A model generated the notes under the pieces. The model worked only from the letters and a program-made list of their open reading frames with translations, had not been told where the DNA came from and ran no database searches. From contig NZ_PYWA01000006.1 of the NCBI RefSeq assembly GCF_003056335.1, positions 124,001 to 188,000 on the forward strand: 64,000 bases of DNA, in the 5' to 3' direction. Position 1 is the first letter of the stretch. The number at the start of each line of letters is the position of its first letter. The stretch comes from Paracoccus indicus. GTDB lineage: Bacteria; Pseudomonadota; Alphaproteobacteria; Rhodobacterales; Rhodobacteraceae. The translations under genes were made by a program, and so were the position numbers. Below, in pieces: positions 35,396-44,315 of this stretch.

Positions 35396-35685
35396 ATCCT
35401 CTTTTCCCAAGGGCAGGATGGCCGATCCGACACCGCATTTTCCGCTGCATTCCGCATCGCGGCAGCAGAAGTCACGCCCTGCATCACCCGGACACCTCCC
35501 TTCCGGATGCGAACCCGCCAGATCGGATGCCGTTCCGAAGCTGGCATCGCGACCCCGGCGGGATCGCAGCAGCGGACATCGGTTCCCCCTGCCGTGCAGT
35601 CACGACCCTGCGACCGTTGGCAGCACCCGCAGGAACCCTTGGCGGCGACGTCCGTTGTGGAAACCGAACATCAAGGAGATTTCAC

Positions 35686-36051
35686 ATGGATGACGACCGC
35701 GTCTGGAGTTTCGAGGAAAGTCTCTGGCAAGCCTCCGAGGAACGCTATCACGAGAATGTCGACGCCGAATGCGTCATGGCCCTCAGCCACGCCCCATACC
35801 TGTTCCAGGGTCAGGCCGCGACCGATGCGGTTTCCGGAACGCCGGAATGGGACGAGGTCAGCTTCTCGAACCGGAAGATCTCGCGCCCTGAAGAGGGGCT
35901 GATCGTCGTCGGATACGAGGTGAAGGCCCAGAAGGCGGATGTCTGTTACAATGCCGCCTGCACCTCGGTCTATCGCCGGAAGGCGCATGAGGATTGGACG
36001 GTCGTGCAGCACGCACAGGTCGCCAAGCCCGAGGTCGAAGAAGCCGACTGA
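35686..36051 (+). CDS. DUF4440/SnoaL-like small protein
   Basis: The 121-residue cytoplasmic protein starts MDDDRVWSFEESLW and matches a small NTF2-like family common in alphaproteobacteria (DUF4440), with HENVDAECVMAL, TPEWDEVSFSNR, ISRPEEGLIVVGYEV and CTSVYRRKAHEDWTVVQH. NTF2-like folds bind small ligands or act as simple enzymes; this family has no assigned function. The start follows AAGGAGATTTCAC. It stands alone and ends at a strong terminator. Confidence 0.82.
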   Translation: MDDDRVWSFEESLWQASEERYHENVDAECVMALSHAPYLFQGQAATDAVSGTPEWDEVSFSNRKISRPEEGLIVVGYEVKAQKADVCYNAACTSVYRRKAHEDWTVVQHAQVAKPEVEEAD

Positions 36052-36066
36052 ACCAAAAGCACCATG

Positions 36067-36103
36067 CCCCCGCCCCTTCGCGCATTTGTCGAAGGGGCGG
36101 GGG
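36067..36103 (+). terminator. Strong terminator after the DUF4440-like gene
   Basis: A perfect 14-bp GC-rich stem (left arm 36067-36080, CCCCCGCC then CCTTCG; right arm 36090-36103) with a 9-nt loop is followed by TTCTTG. It starts 15 bp past the stop. The remaining gap to the SDR at 36382 (about 280 bp) shows nothing I can support. Confidence 0.75.
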
Positions 36104-36381
36104 TTCTTGCTGCCAGCGCTGCGTCGTGTCGTCAGATTGGTCCGGGTCGTGTCCACGGAACGTCTTCCCGGAATGGCCCGATGCCGCAGGCCGCATCTGC
36201 CCCAAGACAGCCAAGGTAGCAGCGCGAAACCTGCGGCACTCCGAAGTCCGGTTATCCTGCAGCCACTCCCAACAAGAGGCGCTTGTCACGGCATCGGAAG
36301 ATATGAGCGGCGACGCCACCCTTTGGGAACGACAGGCGGTATGGGACGTTCGCTCATGAAGATTGCAATCGAGCGAGCCAC

Positions 36382-37158
36382 ATGTCGGACAAAGCAGAAC
36401 ACCCCGTCGCCATCGTCACCGGAGCGGACTCGGGCATCGGGCGCGCCACGGCGCTGGCCTTGGCTCAGGCCGGACATGACATCGTCATCACCTATCACAG
36501 CGATGCCGAAGGGGCGCGGGATACGGCATCCGACATCCAGAACACTGGCCGCAGCGCCCATGTCTTGCAATGCGACCAGAGCGATCCGCAGCAAATCGAG
36601 GCCATGTTCCGCCAGCTGGACGATCAGGGCATCACGGCGCGCGTGCTGGTCAACAACGCGGGCATCGACCTCAGCGGGACGCGGGTCACAGGGATGGATG
36701 ACGACCATTGGACCAAGACCATCGCCACCGATCTGACCGGCCCTTTCATGCTGGCGCGAGCCTTCGCACAGCGCCTTCGACAGCCGCAAGGCGCGCGGAT
36801 CATCAACGTCAGCTCCATCCACGAGGACGTGGCCCGCATCGGCTCGGCCGCTTATGACGCGGCCAAGGGCGGGCTGCGGATGCTGACGCGTACCATGGCA
36901 CTGGAGCTGGCCGAGCAGGGCGTCACGGTGAACAATGTCGCCCCCGGCATGATCATGACGCCCATCAACCAAGAAGCCGCCGACGACCCCGAGCTGCGTC
37001 GCCGGATGGAAAGCCATATCCCCCTGCGCCGCGCCGGCAAGCCCGAGGAGGTGGCCGCCCTGATCGCCTTCCTCGCCTCGGATGCGGCATCCTATATCAC
37101 CGGCCAAAGCTTCTTCATCGACGGCGGCCTCTCGATCAACCTTGGGCAGGGGGCGTAA
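36382..37158 (+). CDS. Short-chain dehydrogenase/reductase (glucose 1-dehydrogenase-like)
   Basis: The 258-residue SDR has the cofactor motif TGADSGIGRA (about residue 14), NNAG (about 91), catalytic serine in VSSIHE and Tyr/Lys in YDAAKGG, and the C-terminal SDAASYITGQSFFIDGG. These enzymes oxidise or reduce an alcohol or sugar with NAD(P). The stop is 1 nt before the GH15 start at 37160, so the two are co-transcribed; a sugar-type substrate such as glucose is plausible. Confidence 0.87.
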   Translation: MSDKAEHPVAIVTGADSGIGRATALALAQAGHDIVITYHSDAEGARDTASDIQNTGRSAHVLQCDQSDPQQIEAMFRQLDDQGITARVLVNNAGIDLSGTRVTGMDDDHWTKTIATDLTGPFMLARAFAQRLRQPQGARIINVSSIHEDVARIGSAAYDAAKGGLRMLTRTMALELAEQGVTVNNVAPGMIMTPINQEAADDPELRRRMESHIPLRRAGKPEEVAALIAFLASDAASYITGQSFFIDGGLSINLGQGA

Positions 37159-37159
37159 G

Positions 37160-38956
37160 ATGATGCAGCGCGACGGGGACGGCTTTTTGCCGTTGCAGGG
37201 CTATGCGGCCCTTGGCGACGGGCGCGCAGTGGCGCTCAGCGGGATGGACGGGGCGATCGATTGGTGGTGCGTCCCCAACATGGACAGCCCGCCCCTGTTC
37301 GACCGCCTGCTGGTCGGCGCGGAAACGCTGGAGAACGGCGCCCGCTCGGGGCATTTCACCGTCACCGCGCGGGGCGCCACCAAGGTCACGCGCCAATACC
37401 GCGAGGACAGCAACGTCCTTGAGACGCGCTTCCAGACCGAAAGCGGCGTGGCCATCGTGACGGAATCGCTGAACAGCTTCACCGCCGGACGGCTTCCCTG
37501 GGCCGAACTAGCCCGCCGGATCGAGGTGACAGAAGGCGAGGTCGGCTTCGACATCGTCCTGCAACTCAGCCACCGTTCCGGCAGCCGCAGCCCCCACATG
37601 AGCAGCACCGGCCCGCATGAGACCTTTCACGTCGGATCGGTTCTGGGCATGTTCCTGCACGGCGACCGCGTCACCATCACCGACCGCGATGACGACCGCA
37701 TGGACGCCGAACTGACCCTGAAAGCGGGCGAGCGGGAAATCCTTGCCATCGTCGCGGGCGCGAACGAACCGCTGGTCGTCCCCACCCTTGCCGAGATCGA
37801 CCACCGCATCGACCTGTCCGATCAGGAATGGCGCGACTGGTGCCACGAGATCGCGCTGGACACGCCCGACAGGTCGTTCCTGCTGCGGCAGGCGCTGGCG
37901 CTGAAGCTGCTGATCTATTCGCCCAGTGGCGCGATCGCGGCTGCGGCGACGACATCGCTGCCTGAACGCATCGGCGGGGACAAGAACTATGACTATCGCT
38001 TCGCTTGGGTCAGGGATGCGGGCTATATCATCGCCTCGTTCCTGCGCTTGGGGATCAAGGCCGAATCCAAGGCGGCGCTGACCTGGCTGCTGAACCAGCT
38101 TTGCGCCCACGGCACCCGCGTCTGCTTCGCTCTCGAAGGCGGTGTGACCGAGCAGATGGACGAGATCCCCGTCCCCGGCTATCGCAATTCCCGCCCCGTG
38201 CTGCGCGGCAACCGCGCGGCCAAGCAGCATCAGCACGGCGTCTATGGCGACATCTTCGAGACGGTCTCGGTCTTCACCCAGGCCGGCAACCTGATCGACC
38301 CCCGCAGCGCCGAGACCCTGTCGCATCTGGCCGACGAATGCGCCGACCGCTGGAAGGAAAAGGACAGCGGCATCTGGGAACTGCCCGAACTGCAGCATTA
38401 CACCATGTCCAAGATCAGCTGCTGGCAGGCGCTGAACCGCGCGGTCGAACTCGCCGATGCGGGCCAGCTGCCCACCACCTGCCGCGACCGCTGGAGCCGC
38501 GAACGCGACCGCATTGCGCGATGGATCGACGCGAACTGCTGGGACGAGGATCTGGGCGCCTATGTCATGCACCCCGGCACGCGCAGGCTGGACGCGGCGC
38601 TGATCCTTGCGGTTCGCTTCGAATACGACGGTCGCGACCGTCTGGTGAAGACGCTGGATGCCATCGACCGCCAGCTTGGGGCGGGCGGGCATCTGCATTA
38701 TCGCTATAGTGGCATGGACCAGGAGGAGGGGTGCTTCCTGGCCTGTTCCTTCTGGATGGTCGAGGCCCGGACCCTGCTGGGACAGCACGATCAGGCCCGC
38801 GCCCTGATGGACGGATTGCGCGAAACCGTGGGCGATATGCCCGGCATCCTGCCCGAGATGATCGACCCCGACAGCGGCGATTGGCTGGGCAACATGCCCC
38901 AGGGCCTCAGCCATCTGGCGGCGCTGCAGGCGACGCTGACGCTGATCAAGGCGTAG
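37160..38956 (+). CDS. Glycoside hydrolase family 15 protein (glucoamylase/trehalase-like)
   Basis: The 598-residue protein has no signal peptide, so it is cytoplasmic. An N-terminal domain (about 1-230) with GMDGAIDWWCVPNMDSPPLF precedes the (alpha/alpha)6 catalytic barrel. The family signature reads NYDYRFAWVRDAGY, the general acid is in DSGIWELPE, and a second carboxylate lies in EEGCFLACSFW. GH15 members of this type hydrolyse trehalose or alpha-glucans. It is coupled to an SDR that could oxidise glucose. Trehalose or glycogen turnover is the best guess. Confidence 0.88.
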   Translation: MMQRDGDGFLPLQGYAALGDGRAVALSGMDGAIDWWCVPNMDSPPLFDRLLVGAETLENGARSGHFTVTARGATKVTRQYREDSNVLETRFQTESGVAIVTESLNSFTAGRLPWAELARRIEVTEGEVGFDIVLQLSHRSGSRSPHMSSTGPHETFHVGSVLGMFLHGDRVTITDRDDDRMDAELTLKAGEREILAIVAGANEPLVVPTLAEIDHRIDLSDQEWRDWCHEIALDTPDRSFLLRQALALKLLIYSPSGAIAAAATTSLPERIGGDKNYDYRFAWVRDAGYIIASFLRLGIKAESKAALTWLLNQLCAHGTRVCFALEGGVTEQMDEIPVPGYRNSRPVLRGNRAAKQHQHGVYGDIFETVSVFTQAGNLIDPRSAETLSHLADECADRWKEKDSGIWELPELQHYTMSKISCWQALNRAVELADAGQLPTTCRDRWSRERDRIARWIDANCWDEDLGAYVMHPGTRRLDAALILAVRFEYDGRDRLVKTLDAIDRQLGAGGHLHYRYSGMDQEEGCFLACSFWMVEARTLLGQHDQARALMDGLRETVGDMPGILPEMIDPDSGDWLGNMPQGLSHLAALQATLTLIKA

Positions 38957-38988
38957 GGCGAGGGCTGACACGAACCGCCAATGCAAAG

Positions 38989-39020
38989 GGGGGTGGCCAC
39001 ATGACGCGGCCACCCCCTTC
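38989..39020. terminator. Bidirectional terminator between GH15 and TctAB
   Basis: GGGGGTGGCC (38989-38998) pairs with GGCCACCCCC (39008-39017): a perfect 10-bp stem with a 9-nt loop. The plus-strand side is followed by TTCTTCTT, and the minus-strand side by CTTTGC. It sits between convergent genes. Confidence 0.7.
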
Positions 39021-39040
39021 TTCTTGCCGTGCCGGCTGCC

Positions 39041-40987
39041 TCAGAACAGCAGCGGCGGGATGATCCCCTCGGGCAGGCGCAGGGTCATGGCCCAGGTGAT
39101 ACCGCTGATGAAGCCCACCGCGCCTAGCGTCATCAGCGCTGCCGGAACGGGGCGTGCCTTGCCCGCCAGGATCAGGAACAGCGGGAAGAAGACGGCCATC
39201 GCCGGCACGAAGCCGATCAGCCAGACAAGACCCACGACCGCGGCGAAGATCGCCAGGTACTTCTCGCGTCCGGACCAGGTGCGGGACACGGTGGCGGATG
39301 CGTCGTCGTCGTGGATCTCGGCCACCTTGCCACGGCGGATGTTGAACGCCACGGCCAGCGCCCCCAGCAGGGCGATGACCCCGATGGTCATCGGGAAGAC
39401 CATCGCAAGGAAGCTGAGCCCGAAGCTTTCGAACAGGCAATAGGCCGCGATGGCGATCAGCACGCCCGCAAAGGTCATCTGGCGTCCGCGCGTCTGCTGG
39501 TCGGCCACGTCGCTGTTGCCCTCGGACGAGATCTCGGCGCCGAAGCGCAGGCCCAGAAAGACCGAAACGACGGTGATCAGCGCGATGATGATGACGCCGG
39601 GACGCATCACCCAGTCCATGCCATAGAACTGCACGGCCTGATACAGATAGCCCTCGGCCCCCGGTGCCAGCACGAAGCCGATCAGCAGCGCGGGACGCGG
39701 CCAGCCGAAGCGGCGCATGTAGATGCCGACCCCGCCCATGATGATCAGCGCCACCAGATCGGCCATCGACCGCGAGGCCTGGAAGGCCGCGAACATGGCG
39801 ATCATCACCATGAAGGGCGCCAGATAGACGAAGGGCACCTGCGTCAGCCGCGCGACCTGCCGGGCCAGAAGGACGCAAAGCCCCGCCCCCACGACGTTCG
39901 CAAGCGCCAGCGACCAGATGATGGTATAGGTGACGTCCAGCCGCGTTTCCACCATGGTGACGCCGGGCTGGATGCCCAGCAGCACCATGCCGCCCAGGAA
40001 CACCGCCATCGAGCCGGACCCCGGCACGCCGAACAGCAGCGTCGGCACCAAGGCGCCGCCCTGACAGGCGTTGTTAGCGCTTTCGGGGGCGATGACGCCG
40101 CGCACGTCGCCCTTGCCGAAGCGGCTGCGATCCTTGCTGGTCTGGACGACATGGCTGTAGGCAATCCAATCGACCACCGCGCCACCCAGGCCCGGCAGCG
40201 CGCCGATCGCGCAGCCAAGGCTGGCGCAGCGGGCGACCAGCCAGGGGTGGGCAAAGACGTCGCGCACGCCTTTCATCCAGCCTCCGCCCAAGGGGGTGCT
40301 GTCGGAAATGGCAGTGCCGCGCTTCAGCAGGTCGATGATCTCGGGGATGGCGAAAAGGCCCATGGCGACGACCACCAGCGGCACACCGTCATAGAGATAG
40401 TCGGTCCCCATGGTCATGCGCGCCTCGCCGGTGGCGGGGGCGGTGCCGATGGTGCCGATGATCAGGCCAAGGCCCGCCGCGGCGATGCCCTTGGTCAGGC
40501 TGCGCCCCGACAGGACCGCGACCATCGACAGGCCGAACAGCGTCAGCATGAACAGTTCGGCCGAGGAAAAGGACAGCACCAGCGGCCGGGCGATGACGAT
40601 GGCGACCGACAGAACCAGCGCGCCGATGATGCCGCCCAGCAGCGAACTGGTGAAGGCCGCAGACAGAGCCCGCGCCGCCTCGCCGCGCTTGGCCATGGGG
40701 AAGCCGTCCAGCACCGTCGCCTGGCTGGCACTGGAACCGGGGATGCCCATCATGACGGATGTGAAGGTGTCCCCCGTGGGGATCACGGCAACCATGCCGA
40801 TCAGCATGCCCAATGCGGCCGTCGGCTCCATCCCGTAAAGGAACGGCAAGAGGATCGACATGCCGGCAATGCCGCCGAGGCCGGGCAGGATGCCCACGAC
40901 CAGGCCGACCAGGACCCCCAAAACAAGAAAGCTCAGGTGTCCGATGGACATGACTTGGCTTAGCGCCGTGATGGCGACGTCGAACAT
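39041..40987 (-). CDS. Tripartite tricarboxylate transporter, TctA-TctB fusion
   Basis: The 648-residue membrane protein has an N-terminal TctA part (about residues 1-490) with the family GILPGLGGIAGMSILLPF and GIPGSSASQATVLDG signatures, and a C-terminal TctB-like part (about 500-648) with four or five membrane segments. TctA and TctB are normally separate proteins; no separate TctB gene is nearby. The transporter should import a di- or tricarboxylate delivered by TctC, which precedes it. The PrpF/GalD isomerase upstream suggests an aconitate-like or oxalomesaconate-like acid. Confidence 0.88.
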   Translation of the reverse strand: MFDVAITALSQVMSIGHLSFLVLGVLVGLVVGILPGLGGIAGMSILLPFLYGMEPTAALGMLIGMVAVIPTGDTFTSVMMGIPGSSASQATVLDGFPMAKRGEAARALSAAFTSSLLGGIIGALVLSVAIVIARPLVLSFSSAELFMLTLFGLSMVAVLSGRSLTKGIAAAGLGLIIGTIGTAPATGEARMTMGTDYLYDGVPLVVVAMGLFAIPEIIDLLKRGTAISDSTPLGGGWMKGVRDVFAHPWLVARCASLGCAIGALPGLGGAVVDWIAYSHVVQTSKDRSRFGKGDVRGVIAPESANNACQGGALVPTLLFGVPGSGSMAVFLGGMVLLGIQPGVTMVETRLDVTYTIIWSLALANVVGAGLCVLLARQVARLTQVPFVYLAPFMVMIAMFAAFQASRSMADLVALIIMGGVGIYMRRFGWPRPALLIGFVLAPGAEGYLYQAVQFYGMDWVMRPGVIIIALITVVSVFLGLRFGAEISSEGNSDVADQQTRGRQMTFAGVLIAIAAYCLFESFGLSFLAMVFPMTIGVIALLGALAVAFNIRRGKVAEIHDDDASATVSRTWSGREKYLAIFAAVVGLVWLIGFVPAMAVFFPLFLILAGKARPVPAALMTLGAVGFISGITWAMTLRLPEGIIPPLLF

Positions 40988-41017
40988 GGTGGTTAACTCC
41001 CCCCGTTAATGCGTGCG

Positions 41018-41038
41018 GCGGGGCCGCGAAGGCCCCGC
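41018..41038 (-). promoter_or_regulatory. Intercistronic stem-loop between tctC and TctAB
   Basis: GCGGGGCC (41018-41025) pairs with GGCCCCGC (41031-41038): a perfect 8-bp stem with a 5-nt loop, 8 bp past the tctC stop. There is no T tract; partial read-through is expected. Confidence 0.55.
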
Positions 41039-41046
41039 GCGGTGTT

Positions 41047-42132
41047 TCAGAAGCGGACGCCGTAATCCTCGGACAGCCAGGTGGTCAGGTATTCGCGGAT
41101 CGCGGGATCGACGGTCAGCGCGGCCTTGAGGGCGGCATCCGCCTCTTCGCCGACCAGCTGTTCGTAGGCGCCCAGCTCCTCGCCCGCGCGTTCGCGGAAA
41201 TCGGGGGCCTCGACGATGTCGCGGGCGGCCTGCGAATAGGTCTCGATGATCTCGGCGGGAACGTCGTTGGGCAGCACGACCATCTTCTGCAGCGAATAGC
41301 CCGCGATCATCAGGGCCTTCCAAGCCTCGAAGGCCTCGCCCTCGGGGGCGGCGCCGGTGGCTTCGGTGAAGAACTCGACGAAGGTCGGCAGGTCGGGGAA
41401 GGACGGGTCACGCGACACGGTGCCGTCGGCATCGACCACGCCCATCGAGAAGAGCGGCACGGCCTTGCCGCTTTCCACCAGCGGGACGACGCTGCTGAGA
41501 TAGGCCGAGCTGGTCTGGAAGTCGATGCCCGCCTCGCCGCGTTCGAAGGCCAGGCGGCCCGCGCCGCGGCTTTCCATGCCGAAGACCGGGCGGATGTTCA
41601 TGCCCATCATCTTCATCGCCAGCAGGACCGGCATTTCCAGCGCGGTCGCGCCCTGGCTGGCAAAGCGGATCTCTTCGGATTTCAGGGTTTCCAGACCCTC
41701 GGGGCCGGTGACGCCGTATTTCGGATCGGCATAGACGACGCCGCCCGTCGGGGACGCCAGAACCGCCGTCCAATCGGCATAGTCGTAACGGACGCGCGGA
41801 TCGCCCAGGATGGCCGGATACTGGGTCGAGGCCGAGGTGCCCAGGATCGACAGGCCGTCGTGGCTGGCGCGGTTGGCGAACTGGTTCGCGCCGGTGATCG
41901 ATCCGCCGCCGGGCACGTTCAGTACCACGACGTTGGGCTGACCGGGCAGGGCATCGGCCAGCTGCGGCGCGAAGAAGCGTGCCCAGACATCGGTGCCACC
42001 ACCGACGCCGAAGGGGATGGTCCATTCGACCGTCTCACCGGCGAAATCCTGGGCCGCCAAGGCCTGGGGCAGCGACAGCATGGCCACGGCCCCCAGCAGG
42101 GTGGCGCGCAGCGGGTTCAAGAGATATTTCAT
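41047..42132 (-). CDS. tctC: Tripartite tricarboxylate transporter substrate-binding protein
   Basis: The 361-residue protein has a signal peptide (about residues 1-27, ending ALAAQ) and the TctC/Bug fold: VEWTIPFGVGGGTDVWARFF and NVVVLNVPGGGSITGANQFA. ATG 42132 follows AGGAGGAAACCCAC. It captures the carboxylate for the fused TctA-TctB encoded next. The somewhat long C-terminal part is normal for this family. It follows the PrpF/GalD gene after 46 bp. Confidence 0.88.
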   Translation of the reverse strand: MKYLLNPLRATLLGAVAMLSLPQALAAQDFAGETVEWTIPFGVGGGTDVWARFFAPQLADALPGQPNVVVLNVPGGGSITGANQFANRASHDGLSILGTSASTQYPAILGDPRVRYDYADWTAVLASPTGGVVYADPKYGVTGPEGLETLKSEEIRFASQGATALEMPVLLAMKMMGMNIRPVFGMESRGAGRLAFERGEAGIDFQTSSAYLSSVVPLVESGKAVPLFSMGVVDADGTVSRDPSFPDLPTFVEFFTEATGAAPEGEAFEAWKALMIAGYSLQKMVVLPNDVPAEIIETYSQAARDIVEAPDFRERAGEELGAYEQLVGEEADAALKAALTVDPAIREYLTTWLSEDYGVRF

Positions 42133-42178
42133 GTGGGTTTCCTCCTTGTTGGTCTTTTTGGTCTTGTCGTCGATGCGA

Positions 42179-43258
42179 TCAGGCAGCGTGATCGCGGACC
42201 AGGACATGGCCCTCGAACAGCCGACGCGCGGTGCGGATCACCATGGCACGGGTGACGACGCCGGTATCGGGGTCCTGTTCGATTTCGACCGGGGTCTGTC
42301 CCGATGGGTGTTCGATGATCAGGCGGCGACGCCCGTCGGCATCGACCTCGGGCAGCCGCGCCAGGCGGTGCGCGATGGTGCCGGGGGTGCAGCAGGCGGA
42401 CGCGATGCAGACCGCGCCGGTGATGGCCACCGCCGTATGGCAGGAATGCGGCATGAAATAGCGCGCGGTGATGGTGCCCTCGCCCGCAGGGGGGCTGAGC
42501 AGGATCGGCTTTGGGATGACCATCTGCGAGACATCGCCCAACCCCATCAACTGGCCCGCCTGCAGGCGCAGGGCCTCAAGCCGGGTCATGAAGTCGCGGT
42601 CGGCGTCGAATTGGGCGGGGGCTTCCTTGCCGGTCTTGCCGAAGCTGGCGGCATCGGCCAGCATCGCCGCCACCGCCATGTCGAAGAGCGAGACCTCGAC
42701 ATCGCCGATCATCTGGCTGGGCACATCCGACGGCAACAGCTTGCCCGTCTTGGAGCCTGCCGCATCCAGAAAGGCCATGCGCACGGGGGCCGCGGTTCCG
42801 GGCACGCCCGCGATGGCGAAATCGCCTTCGTAATCGACGACGCCGCCGGGGGTCTGGATGATCGCCTCGACCCGCTTGCCGGTGTTCACGTTGAAGATGG
42901 TCAGGCGCGTCTCGGGGTCGGTGGCCTTGACCAGCCCCTGCTCGATGGCGAAGGGGCCGACCGCCGACAGCATGTTGCCGCAGTTGGGCGCGGTATCGAC
43001 CAGCGCCTTTTCGACATTCACCTGCGCGAAAAGATAATCCACGTCGGCATCCGCGCGCGCCGAAGGCCCCACGATGGCCACCTTGCTGGTCAGGGGGTTG
43101 CCGCCGCCGATCCCGTCGATCTGCAGCGGATGCCCCGAACCCATTGCCGAGATCAGCACCGCGTCGCGCGCTTCGGTCCGGGCGGGCAGATCGCTTGCCA
43201 GGAAGAAGGGGCCGCGCGATGTGCCGCCTCTCATCAGGACGCAGGGAAGTTTTTGCAT
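42179..43258 (-). CDS. PrpF/GalD-type isomerase (4-oxalomesaconate tautomerase-like)
   Basis: The 359-residue protein belongs to the PrpF superfamily: CVLMRGGTSRGPFF, GIGGGNPLTSKVAIV, APNCGNMLSAVGPFA with the catalytic cysteine, and ACCTPGTIAHRL. Members shift double bonds in 2-methylaconitate or 4-oxalomesaconate. It heads a minus-strand operon with tctC and TctAB and diverges from a LysR gene. It would convert the imported acid before the central pathway. ATG 43258 follows GAAGGCCAAGCC; a longer start is less likely. The exact substrate is open. Confidence 0.82.
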   Translation of the reverse strand: MQKLPCVLMRGGTSRGPFFLASDLPARTEARDAVLISAMGSGHPLQIDGIGGGNPLTSKVAIVGPSARADADVDYLFAQVNVEKALVDTAPNCGNMLSAVGPFAIEQGLVKATDPETRLTIFNVNTGKRVEAIIQTPGGVVDYEGDFAIAGVPGTAAPVRMAFLDAAGSKTGKLLPSDVPSQMIGDVEVSLFDMAVAAMLADAASFGKTGKEAPAQFDADRDFMTRLEALRLQAGQLMGLGDVSQMVIPKPILLSPPAGEGTITARYFMPHSCHTAVAITGAVCIASACCTPGTIAHRLARLPEVDADGRRRLIIEHPSGQTPVEIEQDPDTGVVTRAMVIRTARRLFEGHVLVRDHAA

Positions 43259-43338
43259 GGCTTGGCCTTCATGGCTGATCCGGGCGGATGCCCCTTGGGG
43301 TGGATCAGACTTGCCAGAGGAAAAGGAATGTGTGAAAT

Positions 43339-43361
43339 GCAATGATCGGAACGATTATTGC
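43339..43361. promoter_or_regulatory. Palindromic LysR operator
   Basis: A 23-bp near-perfect palindrome has outer arms GCAAT and ATTGC and inner arms ATCG and CGAT around a 3-bp centre, with one mismatch per side. It lies 10 bp before the LysR start at 43371 and 81 bp from the divergent PrpF gene, the usual place for LysR autoregulation and activation. Confidence 0.6.
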
Positions 43362-43370
43362 GTTGCAAAC

Positions 43371-44261
43371 ATGAATATCGACCTCGAAGATCTGCGCGCC
43401 TTCGTGGCAACTGCCGAAATGCAAAGCTTCAGTGCCGCCGCAGACAGCATTCACTTGTCGCAACCGGCGCTGACGCGGCGCATCCAAAAGCTCGAATCGG
43501 TGGTGGGGGTGCCGCTTCTGGAACGCACGACGCGGCGGGTGTCGCTGACGGCGGTGGGGCGGGACTTCCTGCCGCGTGCGCGCCGCCTGCTGGACGATCT
43601 GGAAACATCGCTGATGTCGGTGCGCGAGATTGCCGAAAAGCGCTCGGGGCTGGTCAGCATCGCCTGTATTCCCACCGCGGCCTATTACTTCCTGCCCGAT
43701 GTCATCAGCGCCTTTACCGCCGAATTCCCCGCGATCCGCTTTCGCATCATGGACGCGGGCGCGAACGAGGTCCTGCAAAGCGTCCTGAACCGCGAGGTGG
43801 ACTTCGGCATCACGCTTCTGGGCGCCGACGATCCCGAGGTGGCCTTCGATCCGCTGATCGAGGAACCCTTCCTGCTGGCCTGCAGGCGCGATCATCCGCT
43901 GGCAGAGCGATCCTCGGTCAGCTGGGCCGAGCTGGCGGACCATCGCTTCGTCACCGTCGGACGGTCCAGCGGCAACCGGCTGATCATGGATCTGGCGCTG
44001 GCGCGCGCCAACGTCCGGCCCCGCCCCTTCTTCGAGGTTCAGCACCTGTCCACGTCGCTTGGCCTGGTCGAGGCCGGCCTGGGGGTCGCGGCCCTGCCCC
44101 GCATGGCGCTGCCCGCGGGACCGCATCACACCATCGCCACCGTGCCGCTGACCGCGCCGGACGTGACGCGGACGGTCGGCGTGGTCAGGGTGCCCGGCTC
44201 GCGCCGATCACCCGCTGCCGAACAATTCTATGCCATGCTGCTCAATCGCTGGCAGGTCTGA
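43371..44261 (+). CDS. LysR-family regulator of the PrpF/Tct operon
   Basis: The 296-residue protein has a typical N-terminal helix-turn-helix (about residues 1-60, FSAAADSIHLSQPALTRRIQKLE) and a LysR substrate-binding C-terminal domain (about 90-290). It diverges from the PrpF gene over a strong palindrome and likely activates the PrpF-tctC-TctAB operon when its substrate is present. ATG 43371 gives MNIDLEDLRAF, the normal start for this family. Confidence 0.9.
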   Translation: MNIDLEDLRAFVATAEMQSFSAAADSIHLSQPALTRRIQKLESVVGVPLLERTTRRVSLTAVGRDFLPRARRLLDDLETSLMSVREIAEKRSGLVSIACIPTAAYYFLPDVISAFTAEFPAIRFRIMDAGANEVLQSVLNREVDFGITLLGADDPEVAFDPLIEEPFLLACRRDHPLAERSSVSWAELADHRFVTVGRSSGNRLIMDLALARANVRPRPFFEVQHLSTSLGLVEAGLGVAALPRMALPAGPHHTIATVPLTAPDVTRTVGVVRVPGSRRSPAAEQFYAMLLNRWQV

Positions 44262-44280
44262 GCCCCCGTCGCGATGATCG

Positions 44281-44310
44281 CGCGTGCCGACATGGCGATG
44301 TCGGCACGCG
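44281..44310. terminator. Hairpin between the LysR and metallohydrolase genes
   Basis: CGCGTGCCGACAT (44281-44293) pairs perfectly with ATGTCGGCACGCG (44298-44310) around a 4-nt loop. The convergent genes end 19 bp before and 5 bp after, so it probably serves both. Confidence 0.7.
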
Positions 44311-44315
44311 TTGGG

